Source: Chelativorans multitrophicus (lineage in GTDB: Bacteria > Pseudomonadota > Alphaproteobacteria > Rhizobiales > Rhizobiaceae). Taken from it: a stretch of 64,000 nucleotides of DNA. A program made the position numbers and the translations under genes. Where the stretch lies: the NCBI RefSeq assembly GCF_011317445.1, contig NZ_JAAAPL010000002.1, positions 372,001-436,000 of the forward strand, read 5' to 3'. Positions 17,925 through 27,597 of the stretch are shown one piece after another (positions within the stretch are counted from its first letter, which is position 1; each line of letters begins with the position of its first letter). The notes below the pieces were generated by a model. It had not been told where the DNA came from. It saw only the letters and a program-made list of their open reading frames with translations, and did not search any database.

Positions 17925-18728
17925 TTGACCGAGGCGGAACGTCACGACGCATGGCAAGCAGGCGACAGCTACGACATCTATATGGGGCGGTGGAGCCGGC
18001 AGATTGCGCCGCTTTTTCTCAAATGGCTTAATCCCGATGAGGGGCTGCACTGGTTGGAGGTGGGCTGCGGAACCGGCGCGCTTACGGCCGCCATCGTGGA
18101 TCAGTGCCGTCCCGGAAGCCTGATCGCGATCGATCCTTCGGAGGGCTTCATCCGGAAAGCCCGCGTAAATGTGCCCGATCCGCGCGTCGAGTTCCGGGTG
18201 GGGGACGCGGAAGCGTTAAGTCTGACAACTGATAGCCGGGATGCCGCCGCATCCGCGCTCGTGCTTAACTTCGTTGCGGACAGGGAAGCGGCCATAGGCG
18301 AAATGAAGCGCATGGTGCGGCCCGGTGGCCTGGTCGGTTTTTACGTATGGGATTATCCAAACGGCGGCATAGAGTTCATGCGGCGATTTTGGACCGCAGC
18401 AGTTGCCCTTGACCCAAATGCGCGCGACCTCACCGAGGATCGCCGTTTTCCATTCTGCACATCGGAAGGACTGATCGCGCTGGCGCGCAAGGGCGGGCTG
18501 CATGCGGCCGAGTGCATCTCCATCGAGGTGCCGACGGTTTTCAAGGATTTCGAAGATCTATGGCGGCCCTTCACCTTGGGTGCTGGGCCGGCGCCGGGCT
18601 ATTGTGCCAGCCTGGAGCCGGATGCCCGCGAACGCCTGAGGGCGAAGCTGGAGCAAACGGTATCCCCCGAGCCGGACGGATCCATTCGAATGAAGGCCCG
18701 AGCCTGGGCGGTAAAAGCTGTCGTCTGA
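17925..18728 (+). CDS. Class I SAM-dependent methyltransferase
   Basis: 267 residues with the SAM-binding motif I 'LEVGCGTGALTAAI' (near residue 46), motif II-like 'GSLIAIDPSEGFI', 'FRVGDAEALSL' and motif III-like 'RMVRPGGLVGFYVWD'. It resembles small-molecule methyltransferases of the UbiE/BioC type; the substrate is not evident. The start is TTG, supported by GGTGGAG seven bases upstream and the first conserved residues following directly. Confidence 0.85.
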   Translation: MTEAERHDAWQAGDSYDIYMGRWSRQIAPLFLKWLNPDEGLHWLEVGCGTGALTAAIVDQCRPGSLIAIDPSEGFIRKARVNVPDPRVEFRVGDAEALSLTTDSRDAAASALVLNFVADREAAIGEMKRMVRPGGLVGFYVWDYPNGGIEFMRRFWTAAVALDPNARDLTEDRRFPFCTSEGLIALARKGGLHAAECISIEVPTVFKDFEDLWRPFTLGAGPAPGYCASLEPDARERLRAKLEQTVSPEPDGSIRMKARAWAVKAVV

Positions 18729-18773
18729 AGCCGCCCGAAGGCCGGGCGGCCGATACTCTCATGCTGGTGGCAA

Positions 18774-19085
18774 CTACAGAACCCTGTAGACCGTCCAATA
18801 GGTGGAGCCGGAAACGATGTAAGGCTCCATTTCCTTGCCCCACTGCTTGTGGGCATCAATCCTGCCGATGGTGTCAAAGAACCGCTCCAGCTGCGCCAGG
18901 CTTTCCACCGTGTGGTCGATCTCCAATACGGCTTCCTTGGCGCCGATGGAGCCAGTCCGCAATTGGACATTCATCTGGTCGGTTCCCGCTTGGGTGCCGA
19001 TTTCCTCGATCCAGCGGCGCATGAGGTCCACGACGGTCTGCTTGTGGCCGAAACGGGCTTCGACATGCCAACGCGCGGTAAACAT
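18774..19085 (-). CDS. Hypothetical protein, possible dimeric alpha-beta barrel
   Basis: 103 residues with no motif I recognise. The alternation of beta-like and helical stretches and the short length recall NIPSNAP/dimeric alpha-beta barrel proteins, which is inference only. It lies 29 bp downstream of the SnoaL-like gene on the same strand and is probably co-transcribed with it. Confidence 0.6.
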   Translation of the reverse strand: MFTARWHVEARFGHKQTVVDLMRRWIEEIGTQAGTDQMNVQLRTGSIGAKEAVLEIDHTVESLAQLERFFDTIGRIDAHKQWGKEMEPYIVSGSTYWTVYRVL

Positions 19086-19114
19086 CTGTCATCCTCCCTT
19101 GGCTTTACGCCTCT

Positions 19115-19474
19115 TTATTCATCCCATGCCTGCACGACCGTCTGACGGGCGATCTTGCCGTCCTTCAGCTCCAGAGTCGCCATGCAGAAAACCTTGACGC
19201 CGTCGGGATAGGTGCAGTTCTCCGTAAAGGCGATCCGGTCGCCCTCAGAGATGCTCGTATCCACCTCGTGCGTCATCGCGCGGCCGCAAACATCGTCCCA
19301 AAAATCCGTGATCGCCTCGCGCCCCCGCACCTCGAGAGGCCGGCTCGGCGGATTGTTGCGGTCTATGATGCGCATGAGCGCGTCGTCGGTGTAAAAGCTG
19401 GAAAGCGTCCGGCCATCGCGGTTCTCGATCGCCTGCTTCAGGGAAGAACCAGTGACAACTTCTTTTGTGAGCAT
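19115..19474 (-). CDS. SnoaL-like / nuclear transport factor 2 family protein
   Basis: 119 residues of the NTF2-like fold: an N-terminal helix with 'LKQAIENRDGRTLSSFYTDDAL', then 'EVRGREAITDFWDDV' and curved strands ending 'LELKDGKIARQTVVQAWDE'. Such proteins are small ligand-binding or isomerase/hydrolase-like enzymes. The start at 19474 has GGAGGAG five bases upstream. It heads a two-gene leftward unit with the 18774 gene. The palindrome at 19669-19690 is a possible operator. Confidence 0.8.
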   Translation of the reverse strand: MLTKEVVTGSSLKQAIENRDGRTLSSFYTDDALMRIIDRNNPPSRPLEVRGREAITDFWDDVCGRAMTHEVDTSISEGDRIAFTENCTYPDGVKVFCMATLELKDGKIARQTVVQAWDE

Positions 19475-19668
19475 TGTCTCCTCCACTTGTCGGAGAACGG
19501 TGTGCCTGGCGCCAGGCGGGCGCTTTCAAGGACGCCGCAGCCGGGCTCGTCGAATGTGCGAAATCGCGATCCGGGACGAAGCGCCTCCAGCGCCTCGTTC
19601 CGGCATTATAAGCCTGGTGCGGCATCGCCGTTCTCACCACGCATCGGGAGCGCGGTTGCGCTTCCACG

Positions 19669-19690
19669 AAGTGATGAGACTATATCACTT
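19669..19690. promoter_or_regulatory. Inverted repeat, possible operator
   Basis: AAGTGAT and ATCACTT are perfect 7-bp arms separated by 8 bp, about 195 bp upstream of the SnoaL-like gene. A second short palindrome, TAGGATTAATCCTA, lies at 19715-19728 next to the ABC permease stop. The cognate regulator is unknown. Confidence 0.35.
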
Positions 19691-19733
19691 TGATGCCGTC
19701 GACGGGGTGAAGATTAGGATTAATCCTAGTCGC

Positions 19734-20495
19734 TTAAGCCTTGAGCCGATATCCCGTCCTGAAAATCCACCACACCAGCGCGATGCAGATCGTCAGGAAA
19801 ACGCAGATCATCGCGATGCTGACGCCGACGCTCACATCGGCGGTCTCGAAGAAGCTCCAGCGGAAGCCGCTGATGAGGTAGAGCACGGGGTTGAAAAGCG
19901 TCACATCGCGCCAGAAGGGCGGCAGCATGTCGATGGAATAGAAGGATCCGCCGAGGAAAACGAGAGGCGTCACGATGAGCAGCGGGATAAGCTGCAGCTT
20001 CTCGAAGTTATCCGCCCAAATACCGATGATGAAACCGAAAAGGCTGAAGGTGACGGCGGTCAGAACCAGGAAGAGCGCCATCCAGAAGGGGTGTTGGATC
20101 TCGAGTGGCACGAAAATATGCGCCGTCGCCAGAATGATGATGCCGAGGATCAAGGATTTGCTTGCGGCGGCTCCCACATAGCCGATCACGATCTCGACGA
20201 AGGAAACAGGCGCGGAAAGCACCTCATAGATGGTGCCGACGAATTTTGGGAAATAGATGCCAAAGGAAGCGTTGGCGATCGAGTTCTGAAGCAGCGTCAG
20301 CATCATCAGGCCGGGAACGATGAAGGCGCCATATTGGACGCCGTCCACCTCCTCGATGCGGCCGCCGATTGCCGCCCCGAAAACCACGAAATAGAGGGAT
20401 GTTGAAAGAACGGGCGAGACCACGCTTTGGAGGAGCGTGCGCCGCATGCGCGCCATCTCGAAGAGATAGATGGCCTTGATCGCTTCGAAATTCAC
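19734..20495 (-). CDS. ABC-2 type transporter permease
   Basis: 253 residues with six predicted membrane helices and the ABC2_membrane pattern ('ALWTSL'-like N-terminus '[20 protein letters not shown]', '[20 protein letters not shown]', '[20 protein letters not shown]'). It forms an exporter with the ATPase directly upstream (4-bp overlap). Candidates for the cargo are a drug, lipid or polysaccharide; nothing here decides. Confidence 0.92.
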   Translation of the reverse strand: MNFEAIKAIYLFEMARMRRTLLQSVVSPVLSTSLYFVVFGAAIGGRIEEVDGVQYGAFIVPGLMMLTLLQNSIANASFGIYFPKFVGTIYEVLSAPVSFVEIVIGYVGAAASKSLILGIIILATAHIFVPLEIQHPFWMALFLVLTAVTFSLFGFIIGIWADNFEKLQLIPLLIVTPLVFLGGSFYSIDMLPPFWRDVTLFNPVLYLISGFRWSFFETADVSVGVSIAMICVFLTICIALVWWIFRTGYRLKA

Positions 20496-21418
20496 CGCGC
20501 TTCCTCCACAAGACTTACGAAAATATCCTCGAGCGAACTCTGCTGCGTATCGAGGTCTTTGACGGATATGCCGGCGCGGTTGAGGTCGGCGAGGAGAGAG
20601 CCGATCCCGGTGCGCCCGGCCTGTGTGTCGTAACGGTAGATGAGGCGGCGTCCGTCATCCTCTACCTCCAGGTCGTAGCCCGATAGGGTTTCGGGCAACG
20701 GGCCGATGCCGTTGCTCAGTTCAAGGGTGAGCTGCTTCTTGCCCAGCTTGCGCATGAGCTCCGTCTTCTCGTCGACCACGATCAGCCGGCCCTTGTTGAT
20801 GACGGCTACCCTGTCGGCGATTTCCTCGGCTTCCTCGATGTAATGGGTCGTCAGGATGATGGTCACGCCGCTGGCGCGCAGCCGGCGCACGAGTTGCCAC
20901 ATGTCCTTGCGCAGCTCCACGTCGACGCCCGCGGTGGGCTCGTCCAGGAATAGGATGTTGGGCTCATGCGCGAGCGCCTTGGCGATCATGACGCGCCGCT
21001 TCATGCCGCCGGAAAGCTGCAGGATCTTGTTGTCCTTCTTCTCCCACAAGGACAACTCCTTCAGGATCCGCTCGCAGAGTGCGCGATCGGGCTTCTTGCC
21101 GAAGAGCCCGCGGCTGTAATTCACGGTATCCCAGACAGTCTCGAATGTCTCGACATGCAATTCCTGCGGTACAAGACCGATGAGCTTGCGGGCCGCACGA
21201 TAGTCCTTGATGATGTCGTGCCCCTTGACCGTAACCGTGCCGCCGCTCGGATTGATGATGCCGCAGATGAGGGAGATCAGCGTGGTCTTTCCGGCGCCGT
21301 TCGGCCCGAGGAGCGCCAGGATCTCGCCGTCGCGGATATCGAGATCCACGCCGTGGAGGGCCGTGAAGCCCGAATCATAGACCTTCGAAAGATTGGAAAT
21401 GGAAATGGCGTGCTGCAT
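20492..21418 (-). CDS. ABC transporter ATP-binding protein (drug/ABC-2 exporter type)
   Basis: About 308 residues with Walker A '[16 protein letters not shown]', Q-loop 'GLVPQEL', signature '[17 protein letters not shown]', Walker B '[12 protein letters not shown]' and switch His '[11 protein letters not shown]', plus the C-terminal extension of CcmA/NodI-like exporters. The start at 21418 has a GAAGG site; an upstream Met at 21451 would add 11 residues lacking family similarity. It is coupled to the permease. Confidence 0.94.
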   Translation of the reverse strand: MQHAISISNLSKVYDSGFTALHGVDLDIRDGEILALLGPNGAGKTTLISLICGIINPSGGTVTVKGHDIIKDYRAARKLIGLVPQELHVETFETVWDTVNYSRGLFGKKPDRALCERILKELSLWEKKDNKILQLSGGMKRRVMIAKALAHEPNILFLDEPTAGVDVELRKDMWQLVRRLRASGVTIILTTHYIEEAEEIADRVAVINKGRLIVVDEKTELMRKLGKKQLTLELSNGIGPLPETLSGYDLEVEDDGRRLIYRYDTQAGRTGIGSLLADLNRAGISVKDLDTQQSSLEDIFVSLVEEAR

Positions 21419-21670
21419 GAGACCTTCGCAGTAGAGATGGGAAAAAGGCACAGGTTCACGCTATGGGAGGGTGCGCTGTCCGCGCGGCCCCGCCAAAACG
21501 CGCCACATATACGCAACTTGCCTGCCACTTGCCATAGAAAGCAAAAAACAGACTGACATTTACTGACGGGATCAACATCGGCCGCATAAGAGACTGCTTG
21601 AGTGAAGGTGCTAGGGCCTCCGTTCCGCTTCCTTGTTCACGGCGAAAGCCGGAACAAAGCGCGAGGGCCG

Positions 21671-21940
21671 ATGTTCGGTGGCGCCATGTCCATCGGATCC
21701 TGGAATAGCCCTGTCAGTGTCCATGCGGGACGGCATGGAAGCACCCGTTGCCTGGTGGGCGACACGATGCGCGCTGCCGAAATCCTGACTTCACATTGGC
21801 CCTCCCATGCATTCCGCGGGCCGAAATACACAGCAGCTTGCAGGGCGTGCCGGGATGTGCTGGTAGGCGATGCAGCGCCTGAAATAGCGCGGCAGGCCTT
21901 TATCGAAGCGGCCGAGGAGGCCGACATTCTGGCGCGCTGA
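21671..21940 (+). CDS. DUF982 domain protein
   Basis: About 89 residues. The pattern fits DUF982, a small rhizobial family of unknown function: 'WNSPVSV' at the start, 'AAEILTSHWP' in the middle, and 'GPKYTAACRACRDVLVGDA' with 'ARQAFIEAAEEADIL' at the end. Starts at 21671 (GAGGG upstream) or 21686 (GGTGG upstream) are both possible; a longer frame from 21602 is not supported by the family. It stands alone 253 bp before the cold-shock gene. Confidence 0.7.
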   Translation: MFGGAMSIGSWNSPVSVHAGRHGSTRCLVGDTMRAAEILTSHWPSHAFRGPKYTAACRACRDVLVGDAAPEIARQAFIEAAEEADILAR

Positions 21941-22193
21941 AATCGCTGGCTCAAACCAATCCTTCCCAAGCGCCGCTTCCGGCCGGCGGGCGGCCGCGAA
22001 AGCTCCAAACCGAAGAGAAATTCGGCCGGTCTCCTTGATATAAGGGGGAGGGGCGACTATCTGTGGTAAATCGATCTTGCTGACCAAGCTTGTTATCGCG
22101 CAAACCAACGCGTTCAACGATCTTCCTCTCAACATCGATTTATGAGCCGGCCGCATCGCGCGGCGCGGAAAACGATTTGAAAGGAAAATCGCC

Positions 22194-22403
22194 ATGACCA
22201 CCGGAACCGTCAAGTGGTTCAACGCCACCAAGGGATTTGGTTTTATTCAGCCGGACAGCGGGCAGCCTGATGTGTTCGTACACATTTCGGCCGTCGAGCA
22301 GGCGGGGATGCGCAGCCTTGTTGAAGGGCAGAAGATCGACTTCGAAGTCGTGCGTGATCCGAAGTCGGGCAAGTCGGCCGCAGCGAACCTGCAGGCGGTC
22401 TAA
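22194..22403 (+). CDS. cspA: Cold-shock domain protein
   Basis: 69 residues forming a single cold-shock OB fold with RNP1 'GFGFIQP' and RNP2 'VFVHISAV'; the N-terminus is 'GTVKWFNATKGFG'. It binds single-stranded nucleic acid as an RNA chaperone. The ATG follows AAAGGAAAA. The 250-bp region upstream holds no gene and may form the long temperature-responsive leader usual for this family. A strong terminator follows. Confidence 0.97.
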   Translation: MTTGTVKWFNATKGFGFIQPDSGQPDVFVHISAVEQAGMRSLVEGQKIDFEVVRDPKSGKSAAANLQAV

Positions 22404-22459
22404 CTTGGTCTCCGGCCTTTGACCACGGATGTACTGGCATTGGCCGTCGAGGCGCAAGG

Positions 22460-22486
22460 AAAGGCCGGGTTCTTCCCGGCCTTTTT
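22460..22486 (+). terminator. Rho-independent terminator after cold-shock gene
   Basis: AAAGGCCGGG and CCCGGCCTTT form a 10-bp stem around TTCTT, followed by further T residues. Confidence 0.9.
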
Positions 22487-22509
22487 AGTTTTCAGCACGG
22501 AGCAAGCAA

Positions 22510-22725
22510 ATGGTCACAAAGGATAATCTTTTTAGGAAGAAGGGCACGAGCGCGGAGAACAAGGCCGCCACGACCGACAGAGCCTTTCGAGATATTGTCG
22601 AGGCTGAAGCTCGCAGCAGGGATGCCAAGACCGCGCGGCTTCGGCAGGCCCGGCTCGAAAAGGAAGCGCAGGAGCCGGTCGTGCCGGAAAAGCCGAAGAA
22701 GAGCCGAAAATCCAAGGCCAGCTGA
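22510..22725 (+). CDS. Small basic hypothetical protein
   Basis: 71 residues, strongly charged: 'NLFRKKGTSAENKAATTDRA' at the start, an Arg/Ala-rich helix 'DAKTARLRQARLEKEA' and a Lys-rich tail 'EKPKKSRKSKAS'. It resembles a short protein common in rhizobial genomes, of unknown function; nucleic-acid binding is a guess from charge. It lies just after the cold-shock terminator. Confidence 0.65.
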   Translation: MVTKDNLFRKKGTSAENKAATTDRAFRDIVEAEARSRDAKTARLRQARLEKEAQEPVVPEKPKKSRKSKAS

Positions 22726-23365
22726 TCCCTTCCTTTTGAGGTTCTGGCGTGGGTCTCCGAGCCAAGCTCGGGGATGACGAGGAGGAGAGGGTTTCGGCAA
22801 AACTTCAATGCTGCCGATACCGCATATACCGCATGCAATCCGTCATGCTCGGGTTTGCCCCGTGCATCCGTGCCTGGATGTGAAAATCAGCGCAGGCTAT
22901 CCGAAAGGATATCGCGGGGGCTAGGGAGCAATTCCCCCCTCTCTAGCGATTTCTAACACTTGGCTTTGCCAAGATGTCGAAATCGCTTTCTCCCCCACAA
23001 GGGGGGAGTTAGAGCGCGTCGAGCCATTACCTAACGAAATAATCGATGTTGGCGATTGGCGGCAAGGCTGATGCCAGCCTCATCTCTCCCCCGGTGGGAG
23101 AGAAAGCAAGTTGTTGGGTTTGGCAAAAAGCCAAGCCTTAGAATCTGCAAGTGAGGGTATACCGGAACTGGGGTATCGGCCCCAGCCTGAGGATGACGAG
23201 GAGGAGAGGGGGGCTGGCAACTGGCTTCACTAAGCTAAATTGCCTGCTTCCCCAATTGTTCGGCAGCATCGTCTCCGCTAATCTCACAATTGCGATTAGC
23301 AGAGACGATATTGCAATGTATCTCTCCCCCAAGAAGGGAGCGGCGCCTCCCGCGCGCTCTGCGCG
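22726..23365. repeat. 640-bp non-coding region with repeated and palindromic segments
   Basis: No credible gene. The 18-mer ATGACGAGGAGGAGAGGG occurs twice (about 22774 and 23194). CTCCCCC/GGGGGAG-type blocks recur at about 22930, 22990, 23085 and 23322. A 43-bp interrupted palindrome sits at 22945-22987. The composition and mosaic structure resemble rhizobial intergenic repeat elements. Confidence 0.6.
22945..22987. repeat. Interrupted 43-bp palindrome
   Basis: The outer arms AGCGATTTC and GAAATCGCT pair, and the inner arms CTTGGC and GCCAAG pair around TTT, giving a long imperfect hairpin flanked by C-rich tracts. Confidence 0.7.
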
Positions 23366-25615
23366 TCAGACGCCGATTGCTTGCTTCACGCGCTCGCGCG
23401 TGAAGGGCAGATCGTAAAGCCGCACGCCGGTAAGCTGGCGAAGCGCATTGCCGATCGCCGCCGGTGTCGGGCCCTGCGCAGCTTCGCCAGTGCCGAGGAA
23501 AGGTTGTCCCGGCGAATTGACGACGTGCACCTCCACGCTGTCCGGTGCGCTCGGAAAGCGCAGGATCGGGTAGCTCGACCAGTCCGTGCTGGTGACGCGC
23601 GTGTCGTCGAAGGTCACCTGCTCGTAAAGTGTCCAGCTTGTCGCCTGGATGATGCCGCCCTCCGTCTGGTTGCGGATGCCGTCGGGGTTTACCGCCTCGC
23701 CGCTGTCGATCGCGGAGACCGCCCGCACCACGCGCGTCCGGCCGGTTTCACGCTCCAGCTCAAGCTCAACGGCGACGGCAAGATAGGCTGCCAAGTTCTT
23801 GTAACGCGCGAAAGCGAAGCCGCGCCCCCGATCACCCTTCGGCGCGCCGGAAGACCAGCCGAATTCCTCCGCGGCCTTCTCCACCACAGCGCGGGCCCGC
23901 TCGTCTTCCAGGTGGCGCAGCCGGAACTCCACCGGGTCCATATCCGCGAGGAGTGCGAGTTCGTCCATCGCGCTCTCTATCGCGAACACGTTTGCATAGG
24001 CGCCCAGGGCGCGCAGTGCCGAAACCCTGAGGGGCATTTCCGGCACGAAATGCCAGAGAACCCGGCGGTTCGGGAAGGCATAGAGCGGATTTGCATTGCG
24101 ATCGCCATTGCCCGACTGGCTAATGTTGAACCGTGGCGCCGGGACCGAGAAGGCCTGCGCCCGGTGGCGCGCTGGAAGCAGATTGCCGGCACCGCCGGGG
24201 CGACTGGAGTGGACATTGCTCCACAGATCGTAATTCCAGCCGGTGATCCGCCCGTCCTCGCCGACGCCGGCGCGGATCTTCATCAGCATCGCCGGACCGA
24301 ACGGCTCCCAGGCATGTTCGTCTTCACGCATCCACTGCACCCGGATCGGCCGTCCAGGCACCTCGGAGGCGATCAAGGCTGCATCCGCGGCCGCATCGTC
24401 GGCGCCGTTATGGCCATAGCAGCCAGCGCCTTCCATGTGGATGACGCGCACATTGGCGAGATCCATGCCGAGCATTTCGGCGATCGCTTCCTGATCGGGA
24501 TAGACGCCCTGGGTGTGCGACCAGACCGTAAGCCGTCCGTCGACCATGCGCGCGACGGCGCAGGAAGGCCCGATTGAGCCATGGATCTGGTAGGGGCGCC
24601 GGAATGTCGCCTCGAAGATCTTGCCGGAGACCTCCGGCGAACCCTCCTCGGCCACCGTCCCGATATCGCCCTTGGTGGCCTCCAGGAACGCCTGCAGGTT
24701 GTTCTGGTCTGGCAGAACGGCCTGTTCCGACCAGCGCGCCGCCTGCTGGAGGGCGCGCATGGCGTTGACGGCCTCGAACTCACGCTCGGCGACCACGGCG
24801 AGAAAACTTCCGTCGCGCACGATCGAGATCACGCCGGGCATCTGTTCGACCGAGGCGGTGTCGACATCCTGCAGCTGCGCGGCAGGGCTCGGCGGCCGGA
24901 CCACGCGTGCATGCAGCATACCCTCCAGGCGCAGATCCTGGACATAGGCGACGCCGCCGGTGACCTTCGCAGGAATATCAACGCGCGGAATGGACTGGCC
25001 GATCACGCGAAGTGCATCCGGACTCTTGAGAAGAGATTCCGGTTGCGCTTCAACGGCGAGCAGCTGGCTGGAAACCAGTTCGCCGTAGCCGATCGTCCGG
25101 TCGTCCTGAGCGACGATTGTCTTGGCCTCGGCCCTGAGCGTTTCAGGCGGCACGTTCCAGCGGCGCGCAGCCTCGGCGATCAGGATCTCGCGAACCTGGG
25201 CCGCGGCGTTGCGGATCGCCGTGCCGGAGTTCTGCATCGATTGGCTTCCGGCGGTGAAACCCTCGTCCGGCGTGCGGCCGGTATCGGCGGTGACAAGGTT
25301 GATCTCGCCGGGCTCGACCTCCAGTTCTTCCGCAGCCACTTGCCGGAGCGCCGTTTTGATGCCCTGGCCGAGCTCGATCTTGCCGGTGAACACCGTGATA
25401 TCGCCATTGGCGTCAATGCGGATCCAGGCATCGAGCCGCCGCGCATCATCGAGGCTGCCGGGCAATTTCGGGGGCTCGGGCGCGGCCGCGGGCTGCTGCT
25501 GCGCCAGCACATGCGGGGCAAGCGCGAAGCTGACGACGAGTGCGCCGGTGCCGGTCAGGACGCTGCGGCGGGTGAGCCCTTTGCGGGTGAAGCCGTCTTT
25601 TGGAACAATGGTCAT
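23366..25615 (-). CDS. Molybdopterin-binding large subunit, xanthine dehydrogenase family (isoquinoline 1-oxidoreductase beta type)
   Basis: 749 residues. A twin-arginine signal ('TRRSVLTGTGALVVSF', RR at 16-17) directs it to the periplasm. The rest matches the aldehyde oxidase/xanthine dehydrogenase molybdenum domain of IorB-type enzymes: 'GKIELGQGIKTALRQVAAEEL' and 'ADTGRTPDEGFTAGSQS' early, and 'LGTGEAAQGPTPAAIGNAL' near the C-terminus. The start at 25615 overlaps the stop of the 2Fe-2S subunit (TAATG). The frame running further upstream only shadows that gene. With the two genes upstream it should form an aldehyde- or N-heterocycle-oxidising periplasmic enzyme passing electrons to cytochrome c. 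Confidence 0.92.
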   Translation of the reverse strand: MTIVPKDGFTRKGLTRRSVLTGTGALVVSFALAPHVLAQQQPAAAPEPPKLPGSLDDARRLDAWIRIDANGDITVFTGKIELGQGIKTALRQVAAEELEVEPGEINLVTADTGRTPDEGFTAGSQSMQNSGTAIRNAAAQVREILIAEAARRWNVPPETLRAEAKTIVAQDDRTIGYGELVSSQLLAVEAQPESLLKSPDALRVIGQSIPRVDIPAKVTGGVAYVQDLRLEGMLHARVVRPPSPAAQLQDVDTASVEQMPGVISIVRDGSFLAVVAEREFEAVNAMRALQQAARWSEQAVLPDQNNLQAFLEATKGDIGTVAEEGSPEVSGKIFEATFRRPYQIHGSIGPSCAVARMVDGRLTVWSHTQGVYPDQEAIAEMLGMDLANVRVIHMEGAGCYGHNGADDAAADAALIASEVPGRPIRVQWMREDEHAWEPFGPAMLMKIRAGVGEDGRITGWNYDLWSNVHSSRPGGAGNLLPARHRAQAFSVPAPRFNISQSGNGDRNANPLYAFPNRRVLWHFVPEMPLRVSALRALGAYANVFAIESAMDELALLADMDPVEFRLRHLEDERARAVVEKAAEEFGWSSGAPKGDRGRGFAFARYKNLAAYLAVAVELELERETGRTRVVRAVSAIDSGEAVNPDGIRNQTEGGIIQATSWTLYEQVTFDDTRVTSTDWSSYPILRFPSAPDSVEVHVVNSPGQPFLGTGEAAQGPTPAAIGNALRQLTGVRLYDLPFTRERVKQAIGV

Positions 25616-26109
25616 TATCCGGCCCTCCTCTCGCTCGGGGCAGCCGCTTGCTGCATCAACTCGCCCGCACGGCGGATCGCCGCCATGATGCGCATATGCG
25701 TGCCGCAGCGGCACAGATTGGTCATGAGCGCGTCGCGGATTTCCCGGTCGCTGGGCTGCTGGTTTCTGGTCAGCAGCGCATGAGCGCTCATCATCATGCC
25801 GGGAATGCAATAGCCGCATTGGGCGGCCTGCATCTCGATGAAGGCGGTTTGCAGCGGACCGGGCTCCTCGATCGTGCCCAGCCCTTCCACCGTGGTGATC
25901 TCCCGGCCTTCCATCAGCGAGACAGGGGTGACGCAGGACAGGACCGCTGCGCCATCGACCACCACCGTGCAGGAACCGCACTGGCCGAGGCCGCAGCCGA
26001 ACTTGGCGCCGTTCAGCTCAAGATCGTTTCGCAGCACATAAAGAAGCGGCGTCGCGGGATCGACATCGACCTCGTGCGTTTCGCCATTGACGTTCAGGGA
26101 TATCGCCAT
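25615..26109 (-). CDS. (2Fe-2S)-binding small subunit, isoquinoline 1-oxidoreductase alpha type
   Basis: 164 residues with two 2Fe-2S clusters. The plant-ferredoxin-type ligands are in 'FGCGLGQCGSCTV' plus 'LSC', and the helical-domain ligands are in 'CGYCIPGM' and 'NLCRCGTHMRI'. It passes electrons from the molybdenum centre to the cytochrome encoded just upstream (3-bp gap). It has no signal of its own and is probably exported with the Tat-targeted large subunit. Confidence 0.94.
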   Translation of the reverse strand: MAISLNVNGETHEVDVDPATPLLYVLRNDLELNGAKFGCGLGQCGSCTVVVDGAAVLSCVTPVSLMEGREITTVEGLGTIEEPGPLQTAFIEMQAAQCGYCIPGMMMSAHALLTRNQQPSDREIRDALMTNLCRCGTHMRIMAAIRRAGELMQQAAAPSERRAG

Positions 26110-26112
26110 GAC

Positions 26113-27516
26113 CTACTCCTCCGCGCCATCGCTGGCGCCTACGTTTTCCGGCCCTCTTTCGATGCCGTCTGCCGGCAGGATAACCACTTTGTACTCGCCC
26201 GAGCGCGTACGGGCGACCAAATCGACGAGATTCTCCCACGCCGGCGCATCGGAATATTGCTCACGCATATGAGCGAGCAGGTCGGCCACGTCCTGATCGC
26301 TGAGCACATTCGCGAAAGCAGGCATCACCGCGCTCGCCTGTCCATCGGACGGCGGCAGGCCGAAGAGCACCACATTCACGATATTCTGCGGGTTGGGCGC
26401 ATTTACGGCGGTGCTGAGAGAAAAGCGTAGACCGCCAAAAGGCTGGGGCTTGCTGCCATTATGGCAACCCGCGCAGGCGCTGGCGTAGATGAGGGCGCCT
26501 CGGTCCTGCGGATTGCCGGCTCCAGCCTGCGTGTCGACCGCCGGCGCAGCCTGCACCTCGCCCGGCCCTTCGGCAGCCTGCGCCATCAATTCCTCGGCGC
26601 GGGCGCGGCGTGCCTCATCCGGCTCGCCCATCACCGAGGCGACATAGGTCGCAATGGCAACGATGTCGCTGTCCGGAAGAAGGCCGAGATTGCCGGTGAC
26701 CTCGGCCATCGGGCCGCGGGAGACGCCATGCCACTGATGCCAGCCATTGCGCAGGTAGAAGGCCAGGCTGTCCGTGTCCCACGGGATAGGCGCGGGCGAG
26801 TTTGCGTTTATGGCATAGGCCTGCCAGCCTTCCGCCTCGCCGCCGCCGAAATGACGGTCCGATTCGACGGCGCCGAACCGGTTGCGCGGTGTGTGGCAGG
26901 CCCCGCAATGGCCAAGACCCTCGGCCAGGTAGGCGCCGCGGTTCCACTCCTCGCTTTGTGCCGTATCGGGCTGGAACGGTCCCTTATCCAGGAAGAGCAG
27001 CTTCCAGCCGGCAAGGATCGGCCGCAGGTTGTAGGGGAAGGGCAGATCGTTTTCGGGCGGTGTGGAGCGCACCGGCTCGCGCGTCATGAGAAAGGCATAG
27101 AGCGCCCTGTTGTCCTCGTCCGTCACCCGTGTGTAGTGATCGTAGGGAAAGGCGGGGTAGAGATGGCGGCCCTCCCGGTCCACCCCTTCGCGCATGGCGC
27201 GCTGGAAGGCTTCCTCGCTCCAGTTGCCAATGCCCGTCTCAGGATCCGGGGTTATGTTCGTCGAGTGGATCGTGCCGAAGGGCGTGGGAAGCGCCAGGCC
27301 GCCGGCAAAAGCAGGCTGGCCAGGCACCGTGTGGCAGGCGATGCAGTTGCCGACGGCTGCAAGCCGGGCTCCCTGCTGGACGAGATCCTCGCTGAAGGAG
27401 GACGGATCGGCGGCCGCGACCGGCTTGATCTCGCTGCGCCATGCAAGCGCAAAAAATCCCACTGCCACGATGAGGATCAGTATCAGAACCGCCGCCAGGA
27501 TACGTGTAAAACGCAT
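26113..27516 (-). CDS. Tri-haem cytochrome c, electron acceptor of the molybdenum hydroxylase
   Basis: 467 residues from an ATG with GAGGAG upstream. An N-terminal membrane helix ('ILAAVLILILIVAVGFFALA') anchors a periplasmic chain with three haem c sites: CIACH (58-62), CGACH (near 205) and CAGCH (near 350). This is the architecture of AdhB-type cytochrome subunits of alcohol/aldehyde dehydrogenases. First gene of the leftward three-gene operon; it should carry electrons to the respiratory chain. Confidence 0.92.
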   Translation of the reverse strand: MRFTRILAAVLILILIVAVGFFALAWRSEIKPVAAADPSSFSEDLVQQGARLAAVGNCIACHTVPGQPAFAGGLALPTPFGTIHSTNITPDPETGIGNWSEEAFQRAMREGVDREGRHLYPAFPYDHYTRVTDEDNRALYAFLMTREPVRSTPPENDLPFPYNLRPILAGWKLLFLDKGPFQPDTAQSEEWNRGAYLAEGLGHCGACHTPRNRFGAVESDRHFGGGEAEGWQAYAINANSPAPIPWDTDSLAFYLRNGWHQWHGVSRGPMAEVTGNLGLLPDSDIVAIATYVASVMGEPDEARRARAEELMAQAAEGPGEVQAAPAVDTQAGAGNPQDRGALIYASACAGCHNGSKPQPFGGLRFSLSTAVNAPNPQNIVNVVLFGLPPSDGQASAVMPAFANVLSDQDVADLLAHMREQYSDAPAWENLVDLVARTRSGEYKVVILPADGIERGPENVGASDGAEE

Positions 27517-27597
27517 CGATCGGTCTCCTCGCCCGTCTGCACCACTGCGAAAGTCAGCCGGGAGGCCGGCCACTTCGCTATATATGCCGCATCCCGG

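Noticed and set aside
22920-23110. CRISPR-like spacing of C-rich repeats
   Set aside because: The blocks are short, irregularly spaced and inverted, and there are no uniform repeats or cas genes.
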